From Candidatus Opimibacter skivensis (GTDB taxonomy: Bacteria > Bacteroidota > Bacteroidia > Chitinophagales > Saprospiraceae): a stretch of DNA of 64,000 nt. Where the stretch lies: the NCBI GenBank assembly GCA_016721905.1, contig JADKHH010000001.1, forward strand, positions 496,001-560,000, in the 5' to 3' direction. Position numbers and translations under genes: made by a program. A model generated the notes under the pieces. It had not been told where the DNA came from and searched no databases. It saw nothing but the letters and a program-made list of their open reading frames with translations. Shown one piece after another: positions 55,097 to 63,343 of the stretch (the first letter of the stretch is position 1; the number at the start of each line of letters is the position of its first letter).

Positions 55097-56820
55097 TGAA
55101 GGTAATAGATGAGAAATTACAGGAACAGAAAGGGGAACTGAAGCATGTACTCCAGCGGCTTCAACAATTTACCCACCGCATTTCACATGGTGAGTCTGCC
55201 AGGATATTAGCTGACCTCAGGGACAGGATAGATGAGCCCTTCATGTTTGTCATCGTTGGGGAGGTCAAAGCCGGTAAAAGTTCATTTATCAATGCTCTTC
55301 TGGGCGAACCCGATCTTTGTGCTGTAGCTCCCTCTCCGATGACGGATACCATCCAGCAAATACTCTACGGCGAGGTAATGAAAACGGAAGAAGTCAGTCC
55401 TTATTTCAAGCGAATATATCAACCAAGTGAAATCTTAAAAGACATCGCTATCGTTGACACCCCGGGCACCAATACCATCATTGCTCACCACCAGGAAATC
55501 ACAGAACGCTTTATTCCCGGTGCGGATTTAATTGTATTTGTCTTTGAATCAAAAAACCCATACCGGCAATCTGCCTGGGATTTCTTTGATTTTATGCATG
55601 AAGAGTGGCACAAGAAAATCGTCTTTGTCCTGCAGCAAAAGGACCTGATGGATCCCTCAGACCTTGAAATCAATAAAAAAGGAGTACTCGACTATGCTCA
55701 CCAAAAGGGAATCAAGAACCCGATAGTCTTTGCTGTCTCTGCCAAAGAGGAATTAGCGGGCTACCATCAGCAAAGCGGGTTTGAACCTTTAAAGGCGTTT
55801 ATCCTTGATCATGTGACCGGCGGCAAGGCGCAACAACACAAACTCATCAGTACATCTGATACCGTCCTTAGTATTGTCACAAAACTAGAAAAGGGTCTGG
55901 TGGACCGGCAGTTACAGCTCGACGCGGACATTGCTTTTCGCCAGGATATCAAATGGACATTGACAGATCATGGCCAACAAGCAAAACATCAGGCAGATAT
56001 CCTCATTGAAAATCTCATGGCGGCCTATGATCGGGTTGCAGGAAAGTATGAAGACGAACTAAGTGATGCCATCTCCTTTTTTCCTGTACTCAAAAGATCA
56101 ATAGGCGCTATATTCTCAAAATCCCAATCATTAAAGTCCTGGTTGGAAGCATTCACTCATCGGTTACAGGCTGATTTCGGCACCGGGATGCAAGAGAAAA
56201 TTAATGACCGGGTCCTCGACCTCGCTGAAAGTATCCAGCAAATGGCTCACAATATTGATTTGCGGATCAGGAATAGCAAAACAATTCTCGCCAATGATCA
56301 TGAGATATTTTCTGAGATCGCTCAAAGAAGGCAAAACGTGCTAAGGGAATTACGCGACGCATTTGACCAGTTTCTGAATCGAACTGAAAACTTTACCACA
56401 AAGGGTCTCGTGAATACAGATACAAGGGTAGGCACCAATGTAGCGGCGGGAAGTGGTGTAGCCGTCGTGGGTATTATACTGGCAGCGGTGACACAAGGAA
56501 TGGTCTTTGACATCACAGGGGGCGTCCTTACAGCTTTAGGATTTCTTGTAGCCGGTGTCACACTGGGGCTTCAGCGTGGCAAGGTGATGAAGCAATACAG
56601 GAATGAAATGGAAAAGGGGCGTAAGAGACTACAACAGGAGCTTGCTGCTGAATTGTATGCTTACATCGAGACCTTAAAAACCAAAATGAATGACCATTTT
56701 ACAAAGTTTGATGAGCTCATTCAATTGGAAACAACTGAATTATCAACTCTTGTCCAGGATCTGAAAAGCGTAAAAACTGATCTTGAAAACATCCAAAAAG
56801 TAGTTTCCAGGGCTTTTTGA
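55093..56820 (+). CDS. Dynamin-like large GTPase
   Basis: 575-residue bacterial dynamin-family protein. The GTPase domain has G1 GEVKAGKS (residues 56-63), a G2 threonine in PMTDTIQQ, G3 DTPGTN and a QQKDLMD G4-like motif. A coiled stalk follows (about 250-430). Two hydrophobic segments (SGVAVVGIILAAVTQGM and VLTALGFLVAGVTLG, about residues 453-490) form a membrane-insertion paddle, and the tail is a helical coil. Members fuse, remodel or protect membranes. It overlaps wbqC by ATGA, so the two are cotranscribed. The usual second tandem dynamin is absent. Confidence 0.88.
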   Translation: MMKVIDEKLQEQKGELKHVLQRLQQFTHRISHGESARILADLRDRIDEPFMFVIVGEVKAGKSSFINALLGEPDLCAVAPSPMTDTIQQILYGEVMKTEEVSPYFKRIYQPSEILKDIAIVDTPGTNTIIAHHQEITERFIPGADLIVFVFESKNPYRQSAWDFFDFMHEEWHKKIVFVLQQKDLMDPSDLEINKKGVLDYAHQKGIKNPIVFAVSAKEELAGYHQQSGFEPLKAFILDHVTGGKAQQHKLISTSDTVLSIVTKLEKGLVDRQLQLDADIAFRQDIKWTLTDHGQQAKHQADILIENLMAAYDRVAGKYEDELSDAISFFPVLKRSIGAIFSKSQSLKSWLEAFTHRLQADFGTGMQEKINDRVLDLAESIQQMAHNIDLRIRNSKTILANDHEIFSEIAQRRQNVLRELRDAFDQFLNRTENFTTKGLVNTDTRVGTNVAAGSGVAVVGIILAAVTQGMVFDITGGVLTALGFLVAGVTLGLQRGKVMKQYRNEMEKGRKRLQQELAAELYAYIETLKTKMNDHFTKFDELIQLETTELSTLVQDLKSVKTDLENIQKVVSRAF

Positions 56821-56891
56821 CCCCAGCTTCGGTGGTTGGCTGAGAGAATATGCTTAATAGCAAACCATATTGATAAAATGGCCATGGCCGT

Positions 56892-56911
56892 TGCAGGAGT
56901 TTGCTCCTGCA
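56892..56911. repeat. Short perfect hairpin
   Basis: TGCAGGAG-TTTG-CTCCTGCA, an 8-bp stem with a 4-nt loop, 71 bp after the dynamin gene. There is no T-run behind it. It could be a weak terminator or a dispersed repeat; nothing decides. Confidence 0.55.
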
Positions 56912-57038
56912 TCGGCACCCCCTGATATTAGCCGGAATATTCCCGGAAAACAGCCCATCCCTTTATTTTCCATGCATTTATGGCTTAAAGCAAGGTCCTA
57001 TGTAACAAAAAGTGGCCTGCCACGTCTATATACCTGAA

Positions 57039-57572
57039 ATGAATGCTGAACAATACGAAGCCGTATTTCATAAGATGAAAGACAAACTCTACAGGTATGC
57101 CTTTAGGTTTGTGAAAGACAGCGAGTCTGCAGAAGATGTTGTTCAGGATGTCATGTACAAACTCTGGCAAAAACGTGAAGAGGCGGATGGCATTGAAAAC
57201 CTGGAAGCTTGGTTAATGGTCCTCACCCGTAACAGGTCATTGGATATGCTACGTAAAGTGAAGGATAATCATGTGAGTGTGGACGAGGCATACACCGTGA
57301 GTGATCAAGCTCCTGTTGCTGACAAACTCATGGAAACCGCAGACCTGATGAGCCTTTTGATGTCATGCCTGAACCAACTACCGGAAAAACAACGCAGCAT
57401 ATTTCATCTGCGCGAAATTGAGCAAATGACCTATGAAGAAATAGCGCAGCAGACAGGATATAACCTGGATGATGTGAAAGTAAATCTCTTCAGGGCAAGA
57501 AAACATATACAACGCATGGTCAGCAAGACCGATACTTTTGGACTCTATCAACACAACATAACTCATGGATAA
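57039..57572 (+). CDS. ECF-type RNA polymerase sigma factor
   Basis: Sigma-70 family ECF factor of about 177 residues. Region 2 is LYRYAFRFVKDSESAEDVVQDVMYKLW, and region 4 is LPEKQRSIFHLREIEQMTYEEIAQQTGYNLDDVKVNLFRARKHI. The start is the ATG at 57039; an in-frame GTG at 57012 is less likely. It overlaps the next gene by 8 bp and heads a three-gene run with a membrane protein and a DUF4252 protein, typical of a sigma/anti-sigma module. Confidence 0.92.
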   Translation: MNAEQYEAVFHKMKDKLYRYAFRFVKDSESAEDVVQDVMYKLWQKREEADGIENLEAWLMVLTRNRSLDMLRKVKDNHVSVDEAYTVSDQAPVADKLMETADLMSLLMSCLNQLPEKQRSIFHLREIEQMTYEEIAQQTGYNLDDVKVNLFRARKHIQRMVSKTDTFGLYQHNITHG

Positions 57573-58029
57573 TAAACTGCTTGAAAAATACTGGAATGCA
57601 GAAACTTCCTCCCAGGAGGAGGATCAACTCCTGCAGGACCTGAAAGGATCCAACAGCCCGGAAGGCGTGTATTTCACCATGATCGCCGAAGCCCGACAGC
57701 AAAAAAGCAAGCTGACGATTGACGACATCAAGACGTACAACCAACGCCAACCTGTTGCTGCCACCGGCCCTTTGGTCCTTCCACTCTATCGCTGGATCGC
57801 CAGTGCAGCAGCCATTATTGCCTTTGTCGCGGCAGGTATCGGACTCTGGAATTACAGCCAGCAAGCCACACAATCCGCACAAATGGCCGAAACATTTGAA
57901 GATCCTTATGAAGCTTACGAAGAAGTCCGTGAAGCACTGGCATTTGTTTCTGCCAAACTAAACAAATCACAAAGCGACGCCATGCTCAACATCAAGAAGG
58001 CAGGTGAATACGCTGAAATGTTTAAATAA
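57565..58029 (+). CDS. Membrane protein, probable anti-sigma factor
   Basis: 154-residue protein with a short N-terminal helical segment (MDNKLLEKYWNAETSSQEEDQLLQ, resembling the N-termini of Bacteroidota anti-sigma proteins), one membrane segment near residues 75-95 (WIASAAAIIAFVAAGIGLW) and an acidic periplasmic tail. Overlap of 8 bp with the sigma gene makes an anti-sigma role the best inference; no HxxxCxxC zinc motif is present. It is followed by a DUF4252 gene. Confidence 0.75.
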   Translation: MDNKLLEKYWNAETSSQEEDQLLQDLKGSNSPEGVYFTMIAEARQQKSKLTIDDIKTYNQRQPVAATGPLVLPLYRWIASAAAIIAFVAAGIGLWNYSQQATQSAQMAETFEDPYEAYEEVREALAFVSAKLNKSQSDAMLNIKKAGEYAEMFK

Positions 58030-58063
58030 ATCAATTCGTCACTTTCATACAATTCATACTAAT

Positions 58064-58579
58064 ATGAAATCTATTTGCTTTTCTTTTTTAGCCGTGCTTT
58101 TCACGTCGCTGTCTTCCTTCGCACAGGAAGATGCCATCACCAAGTACTTCAACAAGTACATGGATGATGAAAAATTCAGCGTCGTGTACATCAGTCCGAA
58201 AATGTTCAGTATGGTCTCTAAAATCGAGATCGAGGACATGGAACCCGAACTACAGGAAGTCATTAAAAGCATGAAGGGACTCCGGATCCTCCATACCGAA
58301 CAAAACGCCCTGCAGTATTACAATGACGCCCTAAAAACCATCAATACCAGCGAATATGAATTGCTGCTGACGGCCAGGGGCGAAGGAGAAAATGTCAGGT
58401 TTATGGTCAAGGACAATGGTGATATCGTAGAGGAGCTCCTCATGATCGTAGGCGGCAATGAAAATTTTGCCCTGCTCAGCTTTATCGGCAATATTGACCT
58501 CAAGAAAATCGGCAAACTTGCCAAGGCCCTGGATATTGACAACATGCAATACCTGGAAAACCTGGATAAAAAGAACTAG
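58064..58579 (+). CDS. DUF4252 secreted protein
   Basis: 171-residue exported protein with a signal peptide (ICFSFLAVLFTSLSSFAQ). The mature part has VVYISPKMFSMVSKIEIEDMEPELQEVI and LLLTARGEGENVRFMVKDNGDIVEELLMIVGG, the DUF4252 family pattern. The chosen ATG at 58064 starts the signal peptide; an earlier in-frame start would add 20 odd residues. In Bacteroidota such genes are linked to an ECF sigma and anti-sigma, as here. Function unknown. Confidence 0.85.
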   Translation: MKSICFSFLAVLFTSLSSFAQEDAITKYFNKYMDDEKFSVVYISPKMFSMVSKIEIEDMEPELQEVIKSMKGLRILHTEQNALQYYNDALKTINTSEYELLLTARGEGENVRFMVKDNGDIVEELLMIVGGNENFALLSFIGNIDLKKIGKLAKALDIDNMQYLENLDKKN

Positions 58580-58644
58580 ATTTACTTTGGCAAGTTATAA
58601 ACTGATTTCTCTTTAAGTTCCAATAAGCCTGGAACCCCAATAAG

Positions 58645-58677
58645 AAAAGCCATTCCGGATCACCTGGAATGGCTTTT
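58645..58677 (+). terminator. Terminator after the DUF4252 gene
   Basis: 12-bp stem AAAAGCCATTCC / GGAATGGCTTTT (58645-58656 and 58666-58677) with a 9-nt loop, T-rich at the 3' side. It is in line with the ECF sigma operon ending at 58579. Confidence 0.85.
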
Positions 58678-58747
58678 ACCTTTATAAGGAACAGCTCCCG
58701 ATTACTCATCAGCCAGTTCTACGAACAAGACTGTTAAAAGCATAAGG

Positions 58748-59617
58748 TTATGCGCCCAGATAGTTTTTAAGCAATTTACTTCTGCTGGCTGACCTGAGTT
58801 TATTGATGGCTTTGTCCTTGATCTGACGAACACGTTCGCGGGTAAGTCCAAAGCGATCTCCGATATCCTCCAGGGACAAAGGGTGTTCTACACCAATGCC
58901 AAAATATAATTTGATGACATCCGCCTGGCGATCTGTGAGTGTACCTAATGAACGGTCTATTTCTCTTCGAAGAGATTCAAGATATTCAAGTCCAGCATCG
59001 GTACCAGGTGTATTTGGGTTCTCCAATACATCCAGCAATGAATTGTCCTCTCCATCCACAAATGGTGCATCCATGGAAACGTGACGGGCTGCAACACCTA
59101 ATGTGGTTTCTACCTCATCAGCTGATATCTCAAGAATCGTTGCAAGTTCTTCGGAAGAAGGTTCACGTTCAAACTCCTGCTCAAGTTGAGAGAAAGCTCT
59201 GTTGATCTTGTTCAGTGAACCTACCTTATTGAGGGGTAAGCGTACAATCCTGGATTGTTCAGCCAATGCCTGGAGGATAGATTGACGAATCCACCAAACT
59301 GCGTAAGAGATAAACTTGAATCCCCTGGTTTCGTCAAATCGCTGGGCGGCTTTGATGAGTCCAAGGTTACCTTCATTGATAAGGTCACTGAGGGATAGAC
59401 CTTGATTCTGATATTGCTTGGCAACGGAAACGACAAACCTGAGGTTTGCTTTCGTCAGCGTTTCGAGTGCGATCTGGTCGCCCTGCTTGATTTTTTTTGC
59501 AAGATCAACTTCCTTTTCAGGCGTCAAGAGGTCAACCTTCCCAATTTCCTGAAGGTATTTTTCAAGGGACTGACTCTCCCTGTTTGTAATTGATTTTGTG
59601 ATCTTAAGCTGCCTCAT
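58748..59617 (-). CDS. rpoD: Primary sigma factor RpoD (SigA type, short Bacteroidota form)
   Basis: 289-residue housekeeping sigma factor without region 1.1, as in Bacteroides and relatives. Region 1.2/2 reads LEKYLQEIGKVDLLTPEKEVDLAKKIK and GNLGLIKAAQRFDETRGFKFISYAVWWIRQSILQALAEQSR, region 3 follows (EREPSSEELATILEISADEVE), and region 4.2 ends DRFGLTRERVRQIKDKAINKLR. It should recognise the TAnnTTTG promoters seen across this window, including its own upstream box. It is convergent with the ECF sigma operon. Confidence 0.97.
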   Translation of the reverse strand: MRQLKITKSITNRESQSLEKYLQEIGKVDLLTPEKEVDLAKKIKQGDQIALETLTKANLRFVVSVAKQYQNQGLSLSDLINEGNLGLIKAAQRFDETRGFKFISYAVWWIRQSILQALAEQSRIVRLPLNKVGSLNKINRAFSQLEQEFEREPSSEELATILEISADEVETTLGVAARHVSMDAPFVDGEDNSLLDVLENPNTPGTDAGLEYLESLRREIDRSLGTLTDRQADVIKLYFGIGVEHPLSLEDIGDRFGLTRERVRQIKDKAINKLRSASRSKLLKNYLGA

Positions 59618-59699
59618 GGCATAGAATACTTTAAAATGTTCTGGTCAAAGGAGGAGGCAAAAAACGTTCCTAAAACTATTGATGCCTCCAAAAGAGGCG

Positions 59700-59707
59700 C
59701 AAAAGTA
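59700..59707 (-). promoter_or_regulatory. rpoD -7 promoter box
   Basis: Minus-strand TACTTTTG followed by CGCC, about 82 nt before the rpoD ATG. It fits TAnnTTTG exactly and implies a long leader. Confidence 0.6.
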
Positions 59708-59938
59708 CGTTTTTATGTCGTCCTATCTATTTATTTTCTTTTTAATGGCCTCATTTTACCATACTTGCAGATTATTTCCTGAAAGCCAGCGAAGTAAAGC
59801 GGAAGGTCTTAATGACAGAAACATAATGTCCTGAGAGGAAAAAAAGTTCAATTGTTTGTAATATTCAGGAATTCTGTTTTATTTACGCCCAACTGGATGC
59901 AGAAGACCCTCGAAAGGGCTCTCAATCAATTTAAACTT

Positions 59939-60316
59939 ATGAAGCGAATACCTGTAGATCTCGAATATATCTTTAAAGCCTCGCCGGCGATATTGTACAA
60001 GTTTCTGACCACACCTGCATGCCTGGTCAGGTGGTTTTGTGATGGCGTTGATATCAACGGAGATGTCTACACATTTTCCTGGGACGGCAGTGAAGAAAAT
60101 GCTGAAGTAGTGGATGATATTGAGGAGGAGAGACTTCGCTTCAAATGGGAAGGTGCTCCCCGCCATGAATACCTTGAATTCAGGATGTACCTCTCCCCTG
60201 TTACCGAAGAAACGGTCCTGGAGATCACTGACTTCACCAATGAAAAGGAAGTTGATGACCTGAAGAGGCTTTGGGATAGCCAGATCAAGAATCTACGCCA
60301 GGAAACCGGAGGGTAA
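59939..60316 (+). CDS. START-like / AHSA1-type lipid-binding protein
   Basis: 125-residue protein of the START-like (SRPBCC) fold: RIPVDLEYIFKASPAILYKFLTTPACLVRWFCDGV, then FSWDGSEENAEVVDDIEEERLRFKW and VLEITDFTNEKEVDDLKRLW. The start is the ATG at 59939, which matches the N-terminus of Bacteroidota homologues; upstream in-frame starts would add a basic tail. A hydrophobic-ligand carrier role is known for the fold, but the ligand here is unknown. It ends 10 bp before a CAGT heptamer tract. Confidence 0.85.
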   Translation: MKRIPVDLEYIFKASPAILYKFLTTPACLVRWFCDGVDINGDVYTFSWDGSEENAEVVDDIEEERLRFKWEGAPRHEYLEFRMYLSPVTEETVLEITDFTNEKEVDDLKRLWDSQIKNLRQETGG

Positions 60317-60317
60317 C

Positions 60318-60557
60318 CAATAAGTCAGCAGTATTCAGTCGGCAGTCGGCAGTTGGCAGTCTACAGTCCTCAGTCTACAGTCCTCAGTCAGCAGTTCGAG
60401 CGCAGCGAATATCCCGCTCCGTGCGGACGGCGGGACTTCAGTCGGCAGTCAGCAGTCGGCAGTCAGCAGTGCATTGTTTTCTATAATGTCAATGTGGTGA
60501 ACTGAACTTCTTCGAAGTACATTTCACCACTGACAATTCACAACTCACAACTCACCA
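60318..60557. repeat. Heptamer repeat tract E with a hairpin element
   Basis: Left part, in the + sense: CAGTATT, CAGTCGG, CAGTCGG, CAGTTGG, CAGTCTA, CAGTCCT, CAGTCTA, CAGTCCT, CAGTCAG (about 60327-60391). Then a GC-rich hairpin element (60394-60440) and more CAGTCGG/CAGTCAG units. The right end, on the minus strand, is GTGAGTT, GTGAGTT, GTGAATT starting two bases after the FNR stop. Confidence 0.88.
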
Positions 60558-61565
60558 CTAAAACCCATCAATCCCCGTCACCGTCGTATACTTGAACGAC
60601 AATTTCTGATCCGGATAGATATACCTGAAAGCAGCCTGACACATCATGGTAGCCTCATGGAATCCACAAAGGATCAGTTTGAGTTTACCAGGGTAGGTAT
60701 TGATATCGCCAATGGCAAAAATCCCATCCACATTCGTACTGCAATCATATGGATCCACTTCGATCGCATTCTTATCCAGTCCCAGGCCCCAATCAGCAAT
60801 CGGGCCTAGCTTTGGCGTCAAACCAAATAGTGGAATAAAGAAATCAGCTTCTTGTGTGACCTTTCCTTCCGGCACCTCAATGACAACAGACTGAAGGACG
60901 TCAGTCCCGATGACCTCCACTACGCTGGCATCTGTGATCAATTTGACCTTGCCGTGACTTACCAGCTCCATTACTTTATCAACTGAATCAGGAGCCCCCC
61001 TGAAACTGGATCTCCGATGAACCAGCGTAATCTGGCTTCCAAGTGCCGCCAGTTCAATTGTCCAATCAAGTGCGGAATCACCACCGCCAGCGATCACTAC
61101 ACGCTTATCTTTATAATGGAGGGGGTTCTTGACAAAATAGTCGATGCCTTTGCCTTCAAATCTCTCGATTCCATCAATCGGTGGCTTACGGGGCTCAAAA
61201 CATCCTAATCCTCCCGCGATGGCGATCACCCTTGATTCGATGATCGTGCCGTCATGACCAGTTGTCCTGAACGATCCATCCTCCAGTTTTTCAATCTTTT
61301 CAGCTATTTCACCGAGGGTAAATGTGGGCTTGAAAGGGTCTATTTGTTTTCTGAGATTGTCTACCAGGTCACTGGCCAGGATCATCGGGCAACCGGGAAT
61401 ATCATAAATGGGCTTTTTCGGATAAATTTCCGTCAATTGCCCTCCGATCTGAGGAAGGACATCAATCAGATGGCATCTCATCTTCAGCAAACCTGCTTCG
61501 AAAACTGTAAAAAGCCCAACTGGCCCGGCACCAATGATCAGTATATCTGTTTTTACCACCCCCAT
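60558..61565 (-). CDS. Ferredoxin/flavodoxin-NADP+ reductase, thioredoxin reductase-like
   Basis: 335-residue flavoprotein related to TrxB but without its CxxC active site, which points to the TrxR-like ferredoxin-NADP+ reductase branch (YumC type). It shows ILIIGAGPVGLFTVFEAGL (FAD), YDIPGCPMILA, VVIAGGGDSALDWTIELA (NADPH) and the terminal GIFAIGDINTYPGKLKLILCGFHEATMM. A TACCTTTG box (61583-61590) is 17 nt upstream. The gene is not linked to a ferredoxin gene here. Confidence 0.9.
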   Translation of the reverse strand: MGVVKTDILIIGAGPVGLFTVFEAGLLKMRCHLIDVLPQIGGQLTEIYPKKPIYDIPGCPMILASDLVDNLRKQIDPFKPTFTLGEIAEKIEKLEDGSFRTTGHDGTIIESRVIAIAGGLGCFEPRKPPIDGIERFEGKGIDYFVKNPLHYKDKRVVIAGGGDSALDWTIELAALGSQITLVHRRSSFRGAPDSVDKVMELVSHGKVKLITDASVVEVIGTDVLQSVVIEVPEGKVTQEADFFIPLFGLTPKLGPIADWGLGLDKNAIEVDPYDCSTNVDGIFAIGDINTYPGKLKLILCGFHEATMMCQAAFRYIYPDQKLSFKYTTVTGIDGF

Positions 61566-61582
61566 AATCTGACTTAAGGCTG

Positions 61583-61590
61583 CAAAGGTA
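61583..61590 (-). promoter_or_regulatory. -7 promoter box for the ferredoxin-NADP+ reductase gene
   Basis: Minus-strand TACCTTTG followed by CAGCC, 17 nt before the ATG. It implies a leader of roughly 12 nt. Confidence 0.6.
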
Positions 61591-61704
61591 AAGGAGTAAC
61601 CGAAAAAACAGCTATGGAAATCTTGTGGAGTATAAATATGGTTTGGATTCCAGCTATAGCCACTGGAAAGAAGGACTGGACTTGACTAAACTGCCTGGAA
61701 AAGC

Positions 61705-62685
61705 TTATAAACAATCCCGGCCTCCCCGGATAATGTAACTATCCCCTTCTATAATCAGCTCGGCGTTGATGGTGGCTGCAATTTTCTTGAGCACGGAGAC
61801 TATTCCCTCCTTCCCAACAGGAAGGGGAATACTAATGGGACAAGACTTACTTTTTTCGTTTTCTATGGTAATGGTTCGGTCAAAATAAGCCGATACATCA
61901 GCAATAACGGTGGAAAGTGGCATTTTAACAAAGCGTAGTTGATGTGTGCGCCATGCGTTTACATTGGGGGATGGATTGGCAATGATTTCCATTGTTTCAT
62001 CCTTAAATACAGCCGCCTCACCTTCCGTGAGGGCAACAGCTACCGTGGAATCTTCCTGGGAGGAAAAAATAATCTTACCACTATTGACAAAAATATGGGT
62101 CTGCTCGGGGCTCTCCCGAATATTGAAGGAAGTTCCAACTACTTCAGTAATGGTTTGAGCTGTCGTTATAGTAAACGGACGCTTTGGATCAGGAGTGACT
62201 TCAAAAAAGGCCTCACCTTTCAACTCCACATGTCTTTCCTTGCCTCTGAACGGGAAGGCAACTAATTCTGCTCCCTTATTGAGGTAAATCTTGGTTCCAT
62301 CCTTCAGTATCACCGGCTCAGTTCCAGCCTGGTCAAATGTATAGGTGACAGGAACTCCATTGCTGAAAAACAATGTATATGTACCGATCATAAGGATCGC
62401 AGCGGCAGCCACAGACCATGTCAGTATTCTCCTGGTGATCAATCGTGGTGGCTGTGACGGTTGAATTGCTTCTGAAAAACGGTTCCAACCCGCCTGTACA
62501 TCCCATTCCAATGCAGTTGGCTCATCCTGGTGATCCCATATCCTGGTGGCATCCTGAAGTACAGACTTCAGGTTGTCGTCTGTTGATACTTCCTGTTCAA
62601 AAACCTCTCGCTCAATGCCTGTCATCTCCCCTGAGAGATACCGGCCAATTCTCGCATACTTTGATTGTTCCATATTCTGCTCCAT
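61705..62685 (-). CDS. FecR-type anti-sigma factor
   Basis: 326-residue FecR family regulator. A cytoplasmic anti-sigma segment (IGRYLSGEMTGIEREVFEQEV) is followed by a membrane segment near 87-108 (ILTWSVAAAAILMIGTYTLFF), the FecR beta domain (YTFDQAGTEPVILKDGTKIYLNKGAELVAFPF, HVELKGEAFFEVTPDPKRPFTI) and a C-terminal DUF4974-like domain (LRFVKMPLSTVIADVSAYF). It controls the sigma factor of the next gene in response to an outer-membrane receptor, but no such receptor lies nearby. Confidence 0.92.
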   Translation of the reverse strand: MEQNMEQSKYARIGRYLSGEMTGIEREVFEQEVSTDDNLKSVLQDATRIWDHQDEPTALEWDVQAGWNRFSEAIQPSQPPRLITRRILTWSVAAAAILMIGTYTLFFSNGVPVTYTFDQAGTEPVILKDGTKIYLNKGAELVAFPFRGKERHVELKGEAFFEVTPDPKRPFTITTAQTITEVVGTSFNIRESPEQTHIFVNSGKIIFSSQEDSTVAVALTEGEAAVFKDETMEIIANPSPNVNAWRTHQLRFVKMPLSTVIADVSAYFDRTITIENEKSKSCPISIPLPVGKEGIVSVLKKIAATINAELIIEGDSYIIRGGRDCL

Positions 62686-62703
62686 TAGACACTAATAAAT
62701 GAT

Positions 62704-63213
62704 TTAACCCCCATGCCCGGCTATCGCCATGCGAAGAAGTTTCAATGCTTTTCCTATCTGATTTTCAACAGTTTTGACAGAAATACCGAGATGACTGGCT
62801 ACTTCCGCGTAGGACATCTCTTCCTGGCGGTTGAGCTGGAATACCATCCTGCATTTCTCCGGGAGGGCTTCAATAGCTGCGTCAAGGGCTACTTTCAATT
62901 CTGCGGCTTCCATATCTTGAATGGCATCTGCCTGATGTCCGGCAAACACGGGATCAAACTCAGTGGTGGGTTCCAGCTCTTCCCAGGCATGCTTTCTGGT
63001 ATCCCGGATATAATTCAATGATCTGGTAACAGCCATTCTCCGGAGGTAGGCCGGAACGGAGGTATGGATAAGCAACTGATCCCTTTTGATCCATAATTCA
63101 GCAAAGATCTCCTGGGCAATATCCTCCGTTTTAGTCCGGTCCCGCACATACATATGTATGACGTTACAGACAAAAGCGTAGTGTTGTTTGAACATTTGTT
63201 CAACAGAATCCAT
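62704..63213 (-). CDS. FecI-like ECF sigma factor
   Basis: Bacteroidota-type ECF sigma factor of about 169 residues, starting at MDSVEQMFKQHYAFV; an in-frame ATG 15 codons earlier is possible. Region 2 is HMYVRDRTKTEDIAQEIFAELWIKRDQL and region 4 is EALPEKCRMVFQLNRQEEMSYAEVASHLGISVKTVENQI. It is 18 bp upstream of its fecR. A TonB-dependent receptor or SusC/SusD pair, the usual target, is not in the window. Confidence 0.92.
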   Translation of the reverse strand: MDSVEQMFKQHYAFVCNVIHMYVRDRTKTEDIAQEIFAELWIKRDQLLIHTSVPAYLRRMAVTRSLNYIRDTRKHAWEELEPTTEFDPVFAGHQADAIQDMEAAELKVALDAAIEALPEKCRMVFQLNRQEEMSYAEVASHLGISVKTVENQIGKALKLLRMAIAGHGG

Positions 63214-63288
63214 TTGATTAATTGGCTTAGTGGTTTTGCTGGGCAGTAAAAATCGCAATAATACCTATACCTGCATGCAGATGATTGG

Positions 63289-63296
63289 TAAATTTG
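63289..63296 (+). promoter_or_regulatory. Candidate -7 box for the lipoprotein gene
   Basis: TAAATTTG followed by TAGAC, 48 nt before the ATG at 63344 on the plus strand. Exact TAnnTTTG match, but without the CRCC tail seen elsewhere. Confidence 0.45.
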
Positions 63297-63343
63297 TAGA
63301 CATTACTACATTTAATCAAGATAATCTTACTAAATCATATAAA

